The notes: a model not told the origin generated them from the sequence alone. A stretch of 64,000 bases of DNA from Cladocopium goreaui (GCA_947184155.2 CAMXCT020001680.1:519001-583000); one strand, 5' to 3'; shown: positions 34,317 through 47,857, numbered from the stretch's first letter. Made by a program: numbers and translations.

Positions 34317-34371
34317 TTCAAGAACGCCCCAGCCTCGGCAGATCCATCGCGCGTGTCACGAGGCACCACCA
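34317..34371 (+). CDS. Possible exon after the helicase core
   Basis: GC-rich island after tccacag. One frame reads SSFKNAPASADPSRVSR, another LVLQERPSLGRSIARV. Either could continue the helicase C-terminus; unresolved. Confidence 0.35.
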
Positions 34372-35208
34372 GCATTCTGAATGGCCAGAGTTGTGGTCTC
34401 GATGCCTCGTGCCTTTCCAGCGCAGTTTTTCATCATGGGGATATGAGCCTTAAACACATATATGTATAATTATGTACATATACTAATACTATATATATAT
34501 ACTATATATATACTATATATATATATATATATATAGTATATATATAATAATATGTATATATTTGTATATTATGTCTGTATATAAGGGATTTCCCTGCCAC
34601 GTTTGATTATCAGAGGGTCACAGAAAAACGGAGAATAGATGGGTTTTTTCTGCGCGAAGTCCCAATTTGATTGTCTACTGTAGGGACTTAAGCATGCTCC
34701 GTTTTGGGAGAAACCAAGTTTGGTTGGGGACAAAATAGGACAATCATACAGTATCAAAAGGAATGCATGAGATTTGCACGTCAAATCTCAAAATTAAAAA
34801 AATCAACAGGGGGTTCAACATTTTACATCACAAAGTGGAAACAACTCATGTGAAAACCCAGCTTTTTGGTTCAAAACTATTCAATGTCACAATACACATT
34901 ATCCCCTGAAGACGATCCAAACTTGAAGGCGGAGCATAGATGTTGGTCATTCTTAGTATTGACTACCCTAATATTAAACACCCTTTACAGTAAATGGTCC
35001 CACATATGTCGTTTCATCCCCTACATCCAACATGGGGGATGGGGATTCTTCACTGGGCCGGTAGCCGGCCAAGGGGGCCACAGGTACAAGGAGGAAAGCT
35101 TTGGGTCACTGCCTTGTGGAGGCCACGAGAAATCACAGAATCTCAGGGGAGAGCGGACTTGCCGTGGGATCCAACGGTGTGGTGAGTTCGAACTGTAACC
35201 AGGTGTGA

Positions 35209-35312
35209 TACCCTCTGGTAAACTAACAGAACTATGGAAAATCACAATTTTTAATGGGCAAATCAGCTATAAATGGACATTTTCAATAGCAAACTGTTAG
35301 TTTACCAGTTGT
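35209..35312. mobile_element. Family A element with eroded right end
   Basis: taccctctggtaaactaaca left; right reads aaactgttagtttaccagtt, where the gagggta end is lost. Core as in other copies. Confidence 0.8.
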
Positions 35313-37598
35313 GATACTTTTTCTGGTGACGTCACAATGAGAAGAATGGAGGGCTTCTCACCGTCACCAACCAGGATCCTGATCTTTTCCTTTTGGGAAG
35401 AGGTAGATCATCTGCAGAAGATTTCCATTGCCAGGAGAGTATAGATAGATATAGATAGTGTAGATATGGAAAATAGTGGGGATATACTACTGATATGGTG
35501 GATAAATGGGAGATCACTCGTCAAAAATATGATTTTGGGCTTTGGGTGTGTCTGAAAATGGGGTAGACCATGGTAGACCAAGTGGCCATAAAAAATGAGG
35601 GAAGACGAGAAGATGATGATGGATAATCAAATTTTTGGGTGCCCTATTCTCAGACAAATCCAGATCACTCTGGCAGGTGTCAGAGATACGGAGGACGGCA
35701 GTGCAGCAGCTGGTGATTCTTATGGCTTGCTTCGCCCTCTAAGACGTGAATATGCTGGAATTTGGTGGAAAAAAACGTGATATAGCGGGATTTTCTGGTG
35801 ATTTTAGAAGGCTACTATTTTCAAACATCTTGATTGAACTTCATAATTTAGAAGGCTTATTAAATCAACATAAGTCACACATAATATATTGGAACTATTT
35901 GGAATTGCTATTAAGAGACATCAATCAACATGTGGATATAGTGGAACAATTTGTTGGATAACTGGCAAACTCATGGCGATTGAATGGGTATTGAATCCCC
36001 CCCGTACTAAACCAGAGTTTGTAAGGGTAGTTTTTGTGTTTGTTTGGGGAACATATTTATATATCAAACTTGGCCATGGAAACATATGGGTTTGTCTTTA
36101 AAATTGTGATACTCCCAAATTCGGTTGATTTATGTCCCATTTGAATGGCAGCTTTGGGATATCCCCACTGCCACAAACCCATATGGAAAATAAAAAAATA
36201 ACCGGCAAATCATCTACACATGGCCGATCACCTGTGCCATAGTTGACTACCAGGGGGTAAGGAAGCCTCCCAAACACTCAACTGACTCAACTATGATAGG
36301 TTGGAGATGGAACAACTTTATATTATCCAGAAGAGTCCAAACACGCCATCTCCATTCTCAGTTCAAGGGAAACCTTCCAAAACTTCATCTTCACCTCCAT
36401 GATCCGTCCGCGATTGCCGTGGTACCCTTTTGTTATCTTTTGTTGGCCGTGAAAAAAAAACCGGTCGACCTAATCTGATCAGACTGGGTCAGTAACTGGG
36501 GCTGGGAGAAACCAGACTTCTGTTCTTATGAAATTATTGGAATTATTGGATTATTGGAATGTCAACTATTGGAATTATTGGAGACCCAGTTGCCCAATGT
36601 CAATTATTGAAAAATGGATTGTCGTTGGACCATTGGACCATCAAATAACTCAGCTTTTCCCGGCGACTCTCCGTCAGGAGCCATCCTCGAAACGCCTTCG
36701 AAGCGAGTGAGCCGCCGCCCCCTGGGCCAGTGGCTAGTCGATTTGGCGGATGATTTTTTGGCGCGGTGTGGCCGCGGAGGGACAGTGACAGTTGCGGCAA
36801 GTTATGGAAGTCTCTTCGTTCTTCGAAACTGGCAGGGTTTTGAGTTTGAATGTAGCAATCTAGTTTTCAATGTTTTGCAAATATACATAAACGCAAAAAA
36901 CCAAATTGAGCAGGTGAAATGCCCAAAAGTTGCTGCCTTGGCATTTCCATGTTTTGCTTCATGCGGTCTTAGCCAGGAAAGTGCCGATTCTGTCGCTAGT
37001 CGGGTCAGTCTCGGGGTGAGACGTGTACAAAGGATCTGAGAGTTAAAAAAAAACTGCAGTTGATATCAGTTGATCATGTTTGCTCCAGATGAATCTTGAT
37101 ACTCCCTATCTTTAGTTTGGTGCGTGTCGCAGATTTCATTATCCCCATGTTGACTGTTCAGTCAAGGATGGTACAACCTTAGTGTAGTTGGCTTTGTTAT
37201 TTATTCAATTTGTCCGGGTCATGATCCCGTTTTTTGCACTTTGGACCTGCGAAGCTGCAGAAATGGGAAGCCTATTGCCACAATGAGACATGATGAACGA
37301 CTGGGGGTACATCGATTTTGGGGCATCCCAGTTTGGACAAAAAAAACACCACTATTCGTCGGCGTGTCTTGGGAGAGTGCTGGATTCTCCAGGCTTTAAC
37401 ATAGCACGGCTCCATCATTTCAGCATAGCACCGATCCTCAAAGCAGATTTGCGCCCCGATGGAAATTCGTGAAATCAGGGAAATGAAGATGTACACTCTT
37501 TTTTTTGGCTATTGATACTCATATTGTTTGGTTGATTCTAGATATACATATTATACAGAGTTTTCTATTTTTGTGGGTTGTACATGGTTGTAGCATAT

Positions 37599-37705
37599 TA
37601 CCATCTGGTTATTTAACATAGCCATGGAAAATCACCATTTTTAATAGGTAAACCATCTATAAATGGGCCATCTATACCATGGCTATGTTAAATAACCAAA
37701 GGGTA
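37599..37705. mobile_element. Family A short TIR element, subfamily 2
   Basis: taccatctggttatttaaca left, tgttaaataaccaaagggta right, with the duplicated ccatggctatg arm. Confidence 0.88.
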
Positions 37706-37760
37706 GTTGTAGACTACCAATATAAACATCATATTAGTCGTTAAACCACCAGCTTCACAG

Positions 37761-37805
37761 ATCCGCCGGTGCCAATGGAACCAAATGGCTTCCAGAGGCC
37801 CAGCG
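37761..37805 (+). CDS. Exon-like island (PPVPMEPNGFQRPS)
   Basis: Between cttcacag and gtgcaa; one frame gives PPVPMEPNGFQRPS. Gene unknown; same strand as the neighbours. Confidence 0.45.
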
Positions 37806-38472
37806 GTGCAACTGGTAGCGGCTGTTTTTCAGTATGCCGCCTGGTGATTCCCAAATGGTCTATTAAACATTAAACACTATTAATTAATGGGATTAAAAAT
37901 TGGTTTTAACTGATATAAATTGGTGATATTCCATGAAAATAGTGTTTAATATAAAACCAATTAATGGTGATATTCCATAAAAATGGATGTTAACTGATAT
38001 AAAACTTGGGATTAGAACTTGGGATGAGAGCTTAGTTTTCCCGCTTTGGGGAACCTATACTATTATAGTTGTTCATACGCAGCAATTCACGTAACCCATC
38101 GTAACCCTCTTTGGCTGTTGAGAATCTTTGTAATTTTCCATCCAGCAGGAGAGATGCTCCCTGAAAGGGTGGTTCAACCACCAGTATATCAGTTGAAACG
38201 TGGGAATGTTTCAGATAAATATTGTTTGTTCACAACAATACATGAATACATTGTATATCAGTATATGTCTATGAACATATCATGTGTATATATATAAGAG
38301 TAAATAAGTGCATAGAATCATATATATATATATATATAAATGTACACAGATGTATGATTGATGTTGCATTTGGTTTTCTTGAGTCACATTCAATCACCCA
38401 AATTTGGCATAGTGAGACCCCTATGTTAGTCTGGACTTCTCTCTTAGCACGCGACGGTGCAGGCGGAATTCA

Positions 38473-38540
38473 GAAGAGGTGCACCCGGGGGCTTTTTCGA
38501 TGACTTCTCCAATGCCTTTGCTTGCCCTCCCGTAGTCAAA
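38473..38540 (+). CDS. Exon-like island (GAPGGFFDDFSNAFACPP)
   Basis: After ggaattcag the frame RGAPGGFFDDFSNAFACPPV VKE is open and non-repetitive. The minus strand is also open, but the + frame has the more typical composition. Donor not fixed. Confidence 0.42.
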
Positions 38541-40118
38541 GAAATTTGGCAATGGAAAAACACACACATTTCTTTACCAATGGCCCAGATATACAGACCG
38601 GGACAGAACATGTCCCTTATCATTGTCATGTATTAGTGTGAGTACAGCAATAGTAAACCATCTCCAATTTTACCATCAATGGGAGGTATAATTATTATTG
38701 GGTAAATTGGCTAGTTTGTGGTTGTATTTACTGTATATATATATATACCATGAAAGCAACATTAAACCATCAAAAATCGGAATATCAACATGCTACTTAT
38801 GGAAAATACGAATGTTTTAGTAGGTAAATCAAGATAAATCAAGTTTCTGAATGGTCATTTTCCACAGCAGTTCTCTGTTTATCAGAGAATAAACCATCAA
38901 ACTCTGTGACTGGTTTTTTGACAGTCGCCAGGTGGTCACGATCGCCGGTGTGGGCTCGCTGTTGTCGGAGGCACCTCTCGATAAAAAGGGAAGGGGTGTA
39001 TGGATTTTGAACTTCACATTAATTGGTGAAATTACAACCAAAATCTGAATTTACTGACAGTATATGGATTTTTAATTATAGGGAAGGGGTGTATTAATTG
39101 GTTGTAATGTAATACTACTGTCAGAATTTGAAATCCTACTAAATCCTACTAATTAGTGTGGGGGTGTATGGATTTCAAGTGCTGTCAGATGAATCCCAAG
39201 TTTCAGTAAAATAATTTCTCGGCTGTTTGCGGACCTGATGCATTCTGAGCAGATTCTGTCCCCAAATCAGAAGTGTGTAAAAAAAGAACAACATGTAATA
39301 AACCAAAGAAACCTTAAGAAACATTTTAAGTTTATCTCAAAAAATTTCATTTGGTTGTAGTTTAGACCCGAGATATTTTCTACTTTTTCAGGAAACAAAA
39401 ACCATCCCCAGTCATGGTAGGTTTACTGTTGACCCACCAAGGCATCGGCCCGGGAGTCCTTTGAGTTTACCAACTTCCGTGTGGGTCAAGCAGCTTGGTA
39501 AACTGGAACGCGGGGACAGTGCCCAGAGGAACGAGTTTTTTCAACGGGGGTGAATTTAAGCCACTGTTTGAAAGGTGGATTCTATAGTTTTCCCTATAAA
39601 AATTTGTGGGTTGCCGAAAAATGGCAAAATCTTGCAGATCCAACACTTTGGACATGCCGCACGACCCGGCCAGTTTTAAGTTTTATGTACCCGATTCCGC
39701 AATGATAAACACAACTAATGTGGTAAACCCAATGCCATAAACATCATAAACCATCCCCAACAACACCAGAAATGGGTGCTGGAAAAAAAATAATGTATAA
39801 TCATAGTCCCATGGTAGATTAAATGTATAATCTATTATCTGATTATTATATTGATAATGTGCTAGATGGTATAATTAATCATAATCCCAAATTATTAGAT
39901 TTATCACATTGGGTCTACATTATAAACATTTATAAACACTGGGGATCTCCCCATCAAGATGCCCCCAACAGACCACCTACCCATCTGGGAAACCCCGCCA
40001 TGTCGCTGCACCCGAGGTGACGGGCTGGCGTCGATGCTTCTGCCAAGCGAATTGGATCAACGCTGTGTGGGGGAGCCGAAGGGCATGGGGGACCCCAACT
40101 TTTCATTCGAGTTGTCAT

Positions 40119-40226
40119 TGGGGATGGGTCAATACCTATAGATACATTACTACAGTGGGATGAACATCCATAAATCCCAGCTATGACTTGGGGTTCACTA
40201 GGTACCAGGGTTTTGACCCATCCCCA
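40119..40226. mobile_element. Family C short TIR element
   Basis: Ends GGGGATGGGTCAATACC and TTTTGACCCATCCCC are inverted. The core has gatgaacatccataaatccc and ggttcactaggtaccagg. Confidence 0.78.
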
Positions 40227-40364
40227 TTTTTGATAGGAACTTCTGGTGGTTTGGGGCTACACCGGCTACACCACGGTACCACCCATTTGAGGAAACATCC
40301 ACAATGGATAGAAATGGATAGAAATGGTAGGTACCAGTCGGCACACAAATAGCTCCAGTTCAAC

Positions 40365-40485
40365 TAGCCTCTGGTTATGGAAAACATAGCCATGGAAGCC
40401 ATGGCCCATAGAAATAGATGGTTTACCGTTCTTAAAAATGGGTGGATTTTCCAGGGCAAACTGTGAATGTCATAACCAGATGGTA
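40365..40485. mobile_element. Family A element, subfamily 2 variant
   Basis: tagcctctggttatggaaaa left, cataaccagatggta right; middle gccatggcccatagaaatag and cttaaaaatgggtggatttt as at 1498. Confidence 0.78.
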
Positions 40486-40673
40486 CCGCTTAAAAGATAG
40501 CACCTGATAGGTAGTTTGCGAACGTTCGACTTCCTTCGGTTTTTAAAGGGTTAAAATACCAAGTAATACCAAGTATTGACTAGCCAAGCAATTTTCTTAG
40601 AGAAATAGTTGTCAACAGTTTGATGATATAGAAAGCATTCGAACACGATCAGTTCACTATCCCCAAACAATAA

Positions 40674-40787
40674 CTGGTTGGTGGTTTGGAACATTTTTTT
40701 ATTTTTCCATTTCATATATGGGATGTCATCCTTCCCATTGACGAACTCATATATTTTTCAAGATGGTTGGTTGAAACCACCAACCAG
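40674..40787. mobile_element. Family B short TIR element
   Basis: CTGGTTGGTGGTTTGGAAC at the left and GGTTGAAACCACCAACCAG at the right, with the full core between them. The best-preserved copy. Confidence 0.85.
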
Positions 40788-41095
40788 ATAACTAAACTAT
40801 TTGATATTATTTGATGCACTACGTGTAACACAAATTTCTTAAGAAAAAAACACCACTGACATGGCCAAATTGGTTTTTGTTTCCATCCCTAGGTCAATGG
40901 TCCCTGGTGATCGGTGAATGTCCCCTCCATTTAACGTGAATCATCCCACAAAAAAATGGGTGAAGCAACTATTTTTAGCAAAACCACTAAATGAAATTGA
41001 CTTATGATGATTCTGAATATTTTCTGGTTAGTTAGTCCCCTAATTAAGTGGGTTGTTCCACTATATTTCACTTATAAATGGCTGAACTAACCCCA

Positions 41096-41200
41096 GTTAT
41101 GAAGCGCCAGATGCCGGAGCCAGGTGCGGTGCTAGCTCTGTGGCCACCAACGAGGTCGCAGCGGTGGCGATGGTCCCTCGGGCTCAGCAAAATCATGGGA
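41096..41200 (+). CDS. Exon-like GC-rich island (GARCGASSVATNEVAAVAM)
   Basis: + frame EAPDAGARCGASSVATNEVA AVAMVPRAQQNHG is open; the minus strand is also open. Acceptor ccccag. Gene unknown. Confidence 0.38.
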
Positions 41201-41932
41201 CTACACGAGAGATGGAGGATATGACTAAAGATGGAGGATTCCCAGGAAAAATGGAGCATCAAAGATGGAATTCATCCATGATGCTGACTTGAAGTAAAAT
41301 AGGGACTAAAACCAGCAAAAGCACACAAAACCATGCAAAACCATAAAGGACGAAGAATGTGAGAGGCAAAGATCAAGGATATCAAGGATATCTGATATCT
41401 GGTTGGGAAGAAACAAGAAATGGCTTTAGATCAACAGCGACTGAGGTGGCAGGTCCAACTGGGGAGTTAAGCCACACACAATTCGGGGGTTGGCTCCAAT
41501 CTGTGCAGGGTCCGAGCAGTAGGGGACATTCCTATGACTGTTGGTCAAGAGGATCCTATTCTTTGTTCACCAGCAGCATGTCAATGACCCCGTTTCCTGG
41601 GACTATTCCGGTGTTCATTCCCGATCTCACCATCCTCACATCCTCTCCATGTTGGGTTTGTCTGAAAATCAGCACTCCCAAATTTGATGGTTGAGAATTG
41701 AAAACATTTTTGTTTTACATATTTTCCCATTACTTCTCCATTCAAACTGTTTTATCCCCTGGGCCTTAGCCAGGTACCTGCAGAGGAAGATTTTGTGAGC
41801 CGATGCCCAAGCTTGCTGTCAGATAGGACAGAATCCAGGCTGTCAAACAGAGAACGGAGAGCCACCAAAGAGACTAAGTAATGGATGCTGATCCTTTGTG
41901 CACTCCTTGATTTTGATTTCAATCACCAGGAA

Positions 41933-42049
41933 TACCATCTGGTTATTTAACATAGACATAGCCATGGAAAATCCACCCATTTTTAATAGGTAAACCATCT
42001 TTAACTATGGGCCATCTATACCATGGCTATGTTAAATAACCAGAGGGTA
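41933..42049. mobile_element. Family A short TIR element, subfamily 2
   Basis: taccatctggttatttaaca left, tgttaaataaccagagggta right; intact arms. Confidence 0.9.
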
Positions 42050-42374
42050 ACAAAAGATGGTTGGGAGAATTTTTTCTCCAAAAAGTCACCTTTTCGGATT
42101 CGAGTGTTGCACGAATGCCTTGGGCGCATGGATGGGCGAGTCTGACAAATCCACCCCTTTTTTGTCAATTGAATCATGGTAAAATATGGTAAACTCATAT
42201 TACAGATTCAACATTTCCCCCTCTACATGTTTCTATTGGACACGGACACGTCCCATCATATTCGACAATACTCAATGACTTTTTTGTTTCGAAGGGGTTC
42301 GTACCATCCCAGCTTCCAGTTCTGTTCCGTAGCAAGTTGTGGTTCAAGTTTCGACCGAGCCCCGCCCTTTCCAG

Positions 42375-42485
42375 CGACTCGTCTCCGTTACGCCATGTTG
42401 GACCTGATCACCATCTTCTCAGCCGCCGGCTTGCAGCAGGAGTTGAAGAGCGCCCATGGGGACAAGAGCCGCTTGGGCTGGGATG
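42375..42485 (+). CDS. Exon of unknown gene (MLDLITIFSAAGLQQELKS)
   Basis: Acceptor tttccag, donor gtgggg. One frame reads TRLRYAMLDLITIFSAAGLQ then QELKSAHGDKSRLGWD. Helical, protein-like. It is probably in the same gene as the exons at 43187 and 43787. Family not recognised. Confidence 0.6.
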
Positions 42486-43186
42486 GTGGGGGCTCACTTT
42501 TTGGCAAATCTGGTAGGAAGCTACAAAATTATAGATCTACATGGAATCCAAGAATTGCAGTTTCAAAACGTTTCAACGATTTCGGCCAAACCCAAGTGTT
42601 GGGGTTCCACCTTAGTTTCCAGGGGTACAGCAGTGCAACCTGCGAATGAGAAAGTACAGGGCCAGAGGGTTTCATGGATCAAGTCCTGACCTGAGCAGGG
42701 TACAGGAACCCAGTACTGTAACCGGGGACCTTCCTAGCCAAAGGTATAAAGCACTTAAGCATGGATGCTATCCCACTGTCGCTTGAACTTGTTGTTTCGC
42801 CGTGAGCGTTCGTTTAATTGTTGAACCTCTAATTTTTGCACGTGATAGACTGTCTTTGTTGGTGTCATGCATGAATATTTGGGATGATGTTCCTTTATCC
42901 TATGATGGAGATTGTGCATCACTACATATGTTTGTTGGCAAGACCTTCATTCTTAATCATTTTTCCAGATACCAAGGGCATATATTCAGTCATTGTCCAT
43001 CATTCATCACTTTCCACACCAAACTTCCCATCTTTCATCATTCATGACTCGTCCCATGGAAATATGGGTATAGGTCAAATCCTATGAAATTACCATTTGG
43101 AGAACATCTTCATGAACCCGCACCAGCACCGTCCGGGTACCGTTTGGGTACCGTTTGGTGACCCATAACCAATCTCCGCCAACGAG

Positions 43187-43309
43187 GCCTGGTGATCCAC
43201 CCAGAAGATGCGGAGTCCAGTTTCATGGAGTGCGCGGCCAGTCAGATTTCCGTGGCCCTGGACACGGTGCGCCGCTACGCCATGGATGCCGGGATCTGGC
43301 GAAACCAAG
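43187..43309 (+). CDS. Exon of unknown gene (HPEDAESSFMECAASQIS)
   Basis: Acceptor caacgag, donor gttttt. Frame LVIHPEDAESSFMECAASQI continues VALDTVRRYAMDAGIWRNQ. Strong coding look; no named domain. Confidence 0.65.
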
Positions 43310-43786
43310 GTTTTTGCCCCCCATTTCTGGATGGATGTGTACGTAGATCATTTTCCAAACGGGTTTCCCCAGGTGTTTCAACATCTATGTTAGTTTACCC
43401 GTGTTTATACATATATATATATATGTATGTATGTTACATATATATATATATTATATGATTTATATACCCCGGCCATAAGCCAAAGTTGAGCAAGGCAAAC
43501 GTGTGTCAACTTCGCAATTTCGTTTGGGGGGTCCTAACCTTGTACAATCAACCATCGTTTTTCATTCTTAATCATTTTTTTTAGTAACCATTATTCACCC
43601 ATGATCAATAATCCTTCATGATCATGAAATCCAGATGGTTATAATGATTATTGTGCCAGAATTAACCACAATTAACCATAATTACCCATCATTAACCATC
43701 ATTAACCATACAATTACCCACAATTAACCATACAATTACCCACATGATTTTGAGATATCCATCCACCTTGATCCATGGATCTCCAG

Positions 43787-43879
43787 GTGGATGGCGCTGT
43801 GGCCTCGAGCTTCGAGGCGATCTTCGGGGCCCAGGAGGCCGAGGCAGTCGCGGCAGTCGCACCGAAGAAGGTGGACTGA
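43787..43879 (+). CDS. Terminal exon of unknown gene
   Basis: Acceptor atctccag, then VDGAVASSFEAIFGAQEAEA VAAVAPKKVD and TGA at 43877-43879. The Ala/Glu-rich C-terminus ends the gene represented by 42375 and 43187, and possibly more upstream islands. Confidence 0.65.
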   Translation: MDGAVASSFEAIFGAQEAEAVAAVAPKKVD

Positions 43880-46481
43880 GGCGGGAGGATGAGAATGATA
43901 TATGATATATGGATTCAATATATATATATATATTTATAAATTATATATAGATGACATATATCATACATCATATGTATATAATATATATTTATATTCATAT
44001 ATAATGTACATATATTGGAAGGTTTATGATATTACTCATAGACTATATGTATGTATAGATACTTACACATGTATATGGGGGATGGGACTGGATGGCAATG
44101 ATGTTTCTGGCAGCGTGGCAAAGGAATCCAAAGGAGAGAAGTTAGCAAAACATATTATTGCAACAGTTGTCATCTACCTGGGGTACCACATTGCACATTG
44201 CATCTACACTCTGGATGTAAGAAAACATTGAATCAGGGCAGTACGGGTATGATTAGTATTGCTGCTGCTGCTGATGGTGGAGATGGGAGATGCGGAGAGA
44301 AGACATAGTGCATACAGGTCAAGATCTTCAAGTCTGATTGGAAAAGAAAGAAATGAAGCAAATTCAAAAACACAACATTCTTCAACCATGGCTTTCAACC
44401 CAATTCGCACCCCAAATTCGCACCTTCATCCCTCAGGCACTGAGACACCTGTGGCAACACCGCTGCCTCCAGCGATTTCACTTGGAGGGGCGGTCCAGGT
44501 GTTTTCAGATCACTTGATGAACTTGATCCTCTTTGCTGGTGGAACATGCCGCAACGAATGAAATCAAATACACCCAAAGGATCCAGCTGTATCATCTATC
44601 ATCATGTTTGGTGCATTTCCTGCCAAGTTTTCCATTTTCCAAACCACTTCCCACATCAAAGTGTGTAAAAGGTTGGAATTCGGCACGTTCCACGAGTTGT
44701 GTTGTCCCGTCGCTGTCAGTCTTGCCCTTTGGGGCACCTCTGGCGAACGCCGAAATGGCCATGCGACCTGTGAAAATGGTGTGGCGCGACCAGGGTGTGC
44801 ATCCCCATTTTCTGGTGCTTCTAAGAAATTCTTATGGACAACCAATGACAACCACATAACTGGGATGATCTTCAAATTTTATCACCAAATATCATTGAAA
44901 CACATCACATCAATTGATAACAATAGTGAATGGTCCATATAAATTGCCCCGTGCAGAAATGAAGCTTTGCATGCTTCTGCCTTGGGATTCCGTTCTTGGA
45001 AGTCTGGCATCATCCAATACTGTGTATATATATATATTACATAAATATATACTGTACAATATAACATCATACTTGGAGTACTGAAGAGCGGCAATGTGGG
45101 TGTATCTTTACATAATGGTGTTTTGAATAGACTTAAACCATTGGAAACCTGCAAGTCTTTAGCTAAGAGTCTACTCAGAATCCACTCCAACATCTTAGAA
45201 AAATCACATGTAATTAATTATCTTTTTTGGGGACCCCTTGATATAAACATATCATAATACATCTTCATTCTGGTTTCCCAATGGTGGCTTTTTCGGCGGG
45301 CAAAACAAGTTTCACGGAGCAGGCCATGTGGCGCTGCTGGATGTGGAGCTGGATGAACTGCCAGGCCGGCGATGTGGACCGTGTGTTGTGATGTGAAGGT
45401 TCCGGGTACAGCAGAGGTCATTGGTAATATGAGTGGTATAATATATAGTATACTGTATATTATATATTGGTAATTATATAGTATAATATATTGTTCCAGT
45501 TACTGGGTATTAATGGAATATTATATACTGGGTATACGGATAACATGAAATATTGGAATATTTAATATCATGTGGTTAAAACAATGCCATAAGCTATAAA
45601 TCATCCATGACTGGGAATGGTAAAGATACCACCTATAAAAATATGGTGACATGGGGATGGTTTATTTTTGTTTTAACCACATTAACCAAATTTCTTGGAT
45701 GTAAATTGCTCCAGAATTTTTGATGCCCCAGAATTGTGATGTGATTTTTTCTTTTCCCAAGACACTAAAAAAGGATAAAAAAGGGCTGAGTTGCATATAG
45801 TTGCACTGGTATCGTTTCCTCCGCCAGGCTTTTACGAGCGAGAAACAGGTGGACATCCCTGGGTGGAAATGCTTAGCCTTGGAGTCGGAACAGGAGAACT
45901 CCTTTAGTTCAGAATTTCAGAATTTCAAACACAGCTGAGTCATGTCTATGGGAATTGGTGTAGTACCCAATGACCAAGTGGGGTACCTTCAACATCAGGC
46001 TATGAACAATGACAACTCAGTATGGCATTTGTGGCACCAAATGCAGGTAGGCTAGGACATGCCGTTGAGGAAGTATGATAATATGATGTTTGGACACTAA
46101 GAAAAAGGAGGTGCATTTTCCGGCAGTAGCCAATCGGATTCTTATTGCATTTTGGGAACCCTGGCTGAACAGAAATATACTGACCATATCCAGCTGTATC
46201 ATCTATGTAACGCACAAAAAAGACTTGAAACGTAATTTATCTCTGTCTCAGTGGGATGTTACTTTCTTTTTTTTAGGGGATGACTGTATATATATATAAT
46301 ATACGTATGTATGTACGTACGTACGTACGTATGTATATATATATATGTATATATATATACATACGTACGTACGTACGTACATACACATACACATACATAT
46401 ACACATACATATATACATACATACACACACACATACATACATACATACATACATACATACGTACGTACATACATACATACA

Positions 46482-46515
<34 letters not shown>

Positions 46516-47270
46516 CATATATACATATATATACATATATACTACATATATACTACATATATAATACATATATAATACATATATAATACATATATAATAC
46601 ATGTATATAATACATGTATATAATACATGTATATAATACATGTATATAATACATGTATATAATACATGTATATAATACATGTATATAATACATATATATA
46701 TAATACATATATATATAATACATATATATATATATAATACATATATAATACATATATAATACATATATAATACATATATAATACATATATAATACATATA
46801 TAATACATATATAATACATATATAATACATGTATATAATACATGTATATAATACATGTATATAATACATATATAATACATATATAGTACATATATAATAC
46901 ATATATAATACATATATAATACATATATAGTACATATATAATACATATATAATACATATATAATACATATATAGTACATATATAATACATATATAATACA
47001 TATATAATACATATATAATACATATATACATATATACACTTATATATAATACATATATAATACATATATACATATATACATATATACATATATACATATA
47101 TACATATATACACTTATACATATATACATATATACGTATACATATACATATACGTATATATACACATAATATATATATATATATATACACATACATATAT
47201 ATATATATACATATATATATACACATTAATGTACAAATATGGTGATATAAACTGATGTGCATCTTGGAAT
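43880..47270. other. Stretch with two weak islands and a long microsatellite
   Basis: At 45280-45405 a GC-rich island is open on both strands (+ GGQNKFHGAGHVALLDVELD; - FIQLHIQQRHMACSVKLVL). At 45828-45935 a + frame reads AFTSEKQVDIPGWKCLALES. Neither has clear boundaries. The rest is AT-rich, with a >900-bp TACATA array at 46285-47230. Confidence 0.4.
46285..47230. repeat. TACATA/TACGTA/TATAATACA microsatellite array
   Basis: About 945 bp of 4-11-bp repeat variants (catatataataca, gtacgtacgt, catacata). Long frames on both strands ([18 protein letters not shown]) are artefacts. Confidence 0.92.
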
Positions 47271-47420
47271 GTTTTAGGCAGTGGCTGTTTCAGCTTTCCG
47301 CCAGGTTATCGCATTGTGAGCGTACCTTTCACGGTGCAAGGTTCAGAGACTCAGAGTGCAGCCAATGTGCTTTGGGAATGGGTCAACAGCCTTCACAATA
47401 GCCATAATTGTCCCATATGA
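47270..47420 (+). CDS. Possible exon (GSGCFSFPPGYRIVSVPFTV)
   Basis: After tgttttag a frame reads GSGCFSFPPGYRIVSVPFTV then SETQSAANVLWEWVNSLH before a stop. Protein-like; gene unknown; donor not set. Confidence 0.45.
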
Positions 47421-47528
47421 AGTGCGGGTGAATGGGACGTAAGATCCAGGAGCAACCTGGAGGAGAGTTCAAGCGTATTTGACCTGTACCTGTGGATATT
47501 GAGAGATATTAAAATTGGTGTGCCTGTT

Positions 47529-47632
47529 TACCCTCTGGTAATTTAACATAGCTATTGAAAATGGCCATTTATAGTGAGTTTTCCCATTAAAAATGGTGAT
47601 TTTCCATAGTTATGTTAGTTTACCAGAGGGTA
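47529..47632. mobile_element. Family A short TIR element
   Basis: taccctctggtaatttaaca left, ttagtttaccagagggta right; nearly the same sequence and length as 33545-33648. Confidence 0.92.
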
Positions 47633-47857
47633 CATCAGATAAAGATAGATAAAGCTCATTGAATCGCATCCAAACCCTCCGAAATCCCAAGGGGAAGAAA
47701 ACTCTGAGGAAATTCCTGAGGAACACCTTCGATCGTCTGTCAATTTCCTGTGTGTATAGCATTGTATAGCTACCCGGCTACAAAGGATGCAGCAAAATCA
47801 TGTAAAAACCTGTAAAATCATTCTAAAATAGCTTCAAATCACGAATTTCATCAGCCA

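Larger units (their letters stand above)
34378..37760. other. Long stretch with weak exon candidates
   Basis: It contains TA repeats (34480-34570), a family A copy (35209-35312) and two GC-rich islands. 35677-35745 follows tggcag and has two open frames. 36678-36710 follows ccgtcag and reads EPSSKRLRSE-stop, but an overlapping frame (ILETPSKRVSRRPLGQ) is also open. These may be the helicase C-terminus; I cannot decide. Confidence 0.35.
38550..41090. other. Non-coding stretch with family A, B and C elements
   Basis: No exon supported. A GC-rich island at 39955-40085 (PNRPPTHLGNPAMSLHPR) may be coding but has no clear splice sites. Contains elements at 40119-40226, 40365-40485 and 40674-40787. 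Confidence 0.4.

Noticed and set aside
46273..47262. 329-codon minus-strand Tyr/Ile-rich frame
   Set aside because: Product of a TACATA microsatellite.
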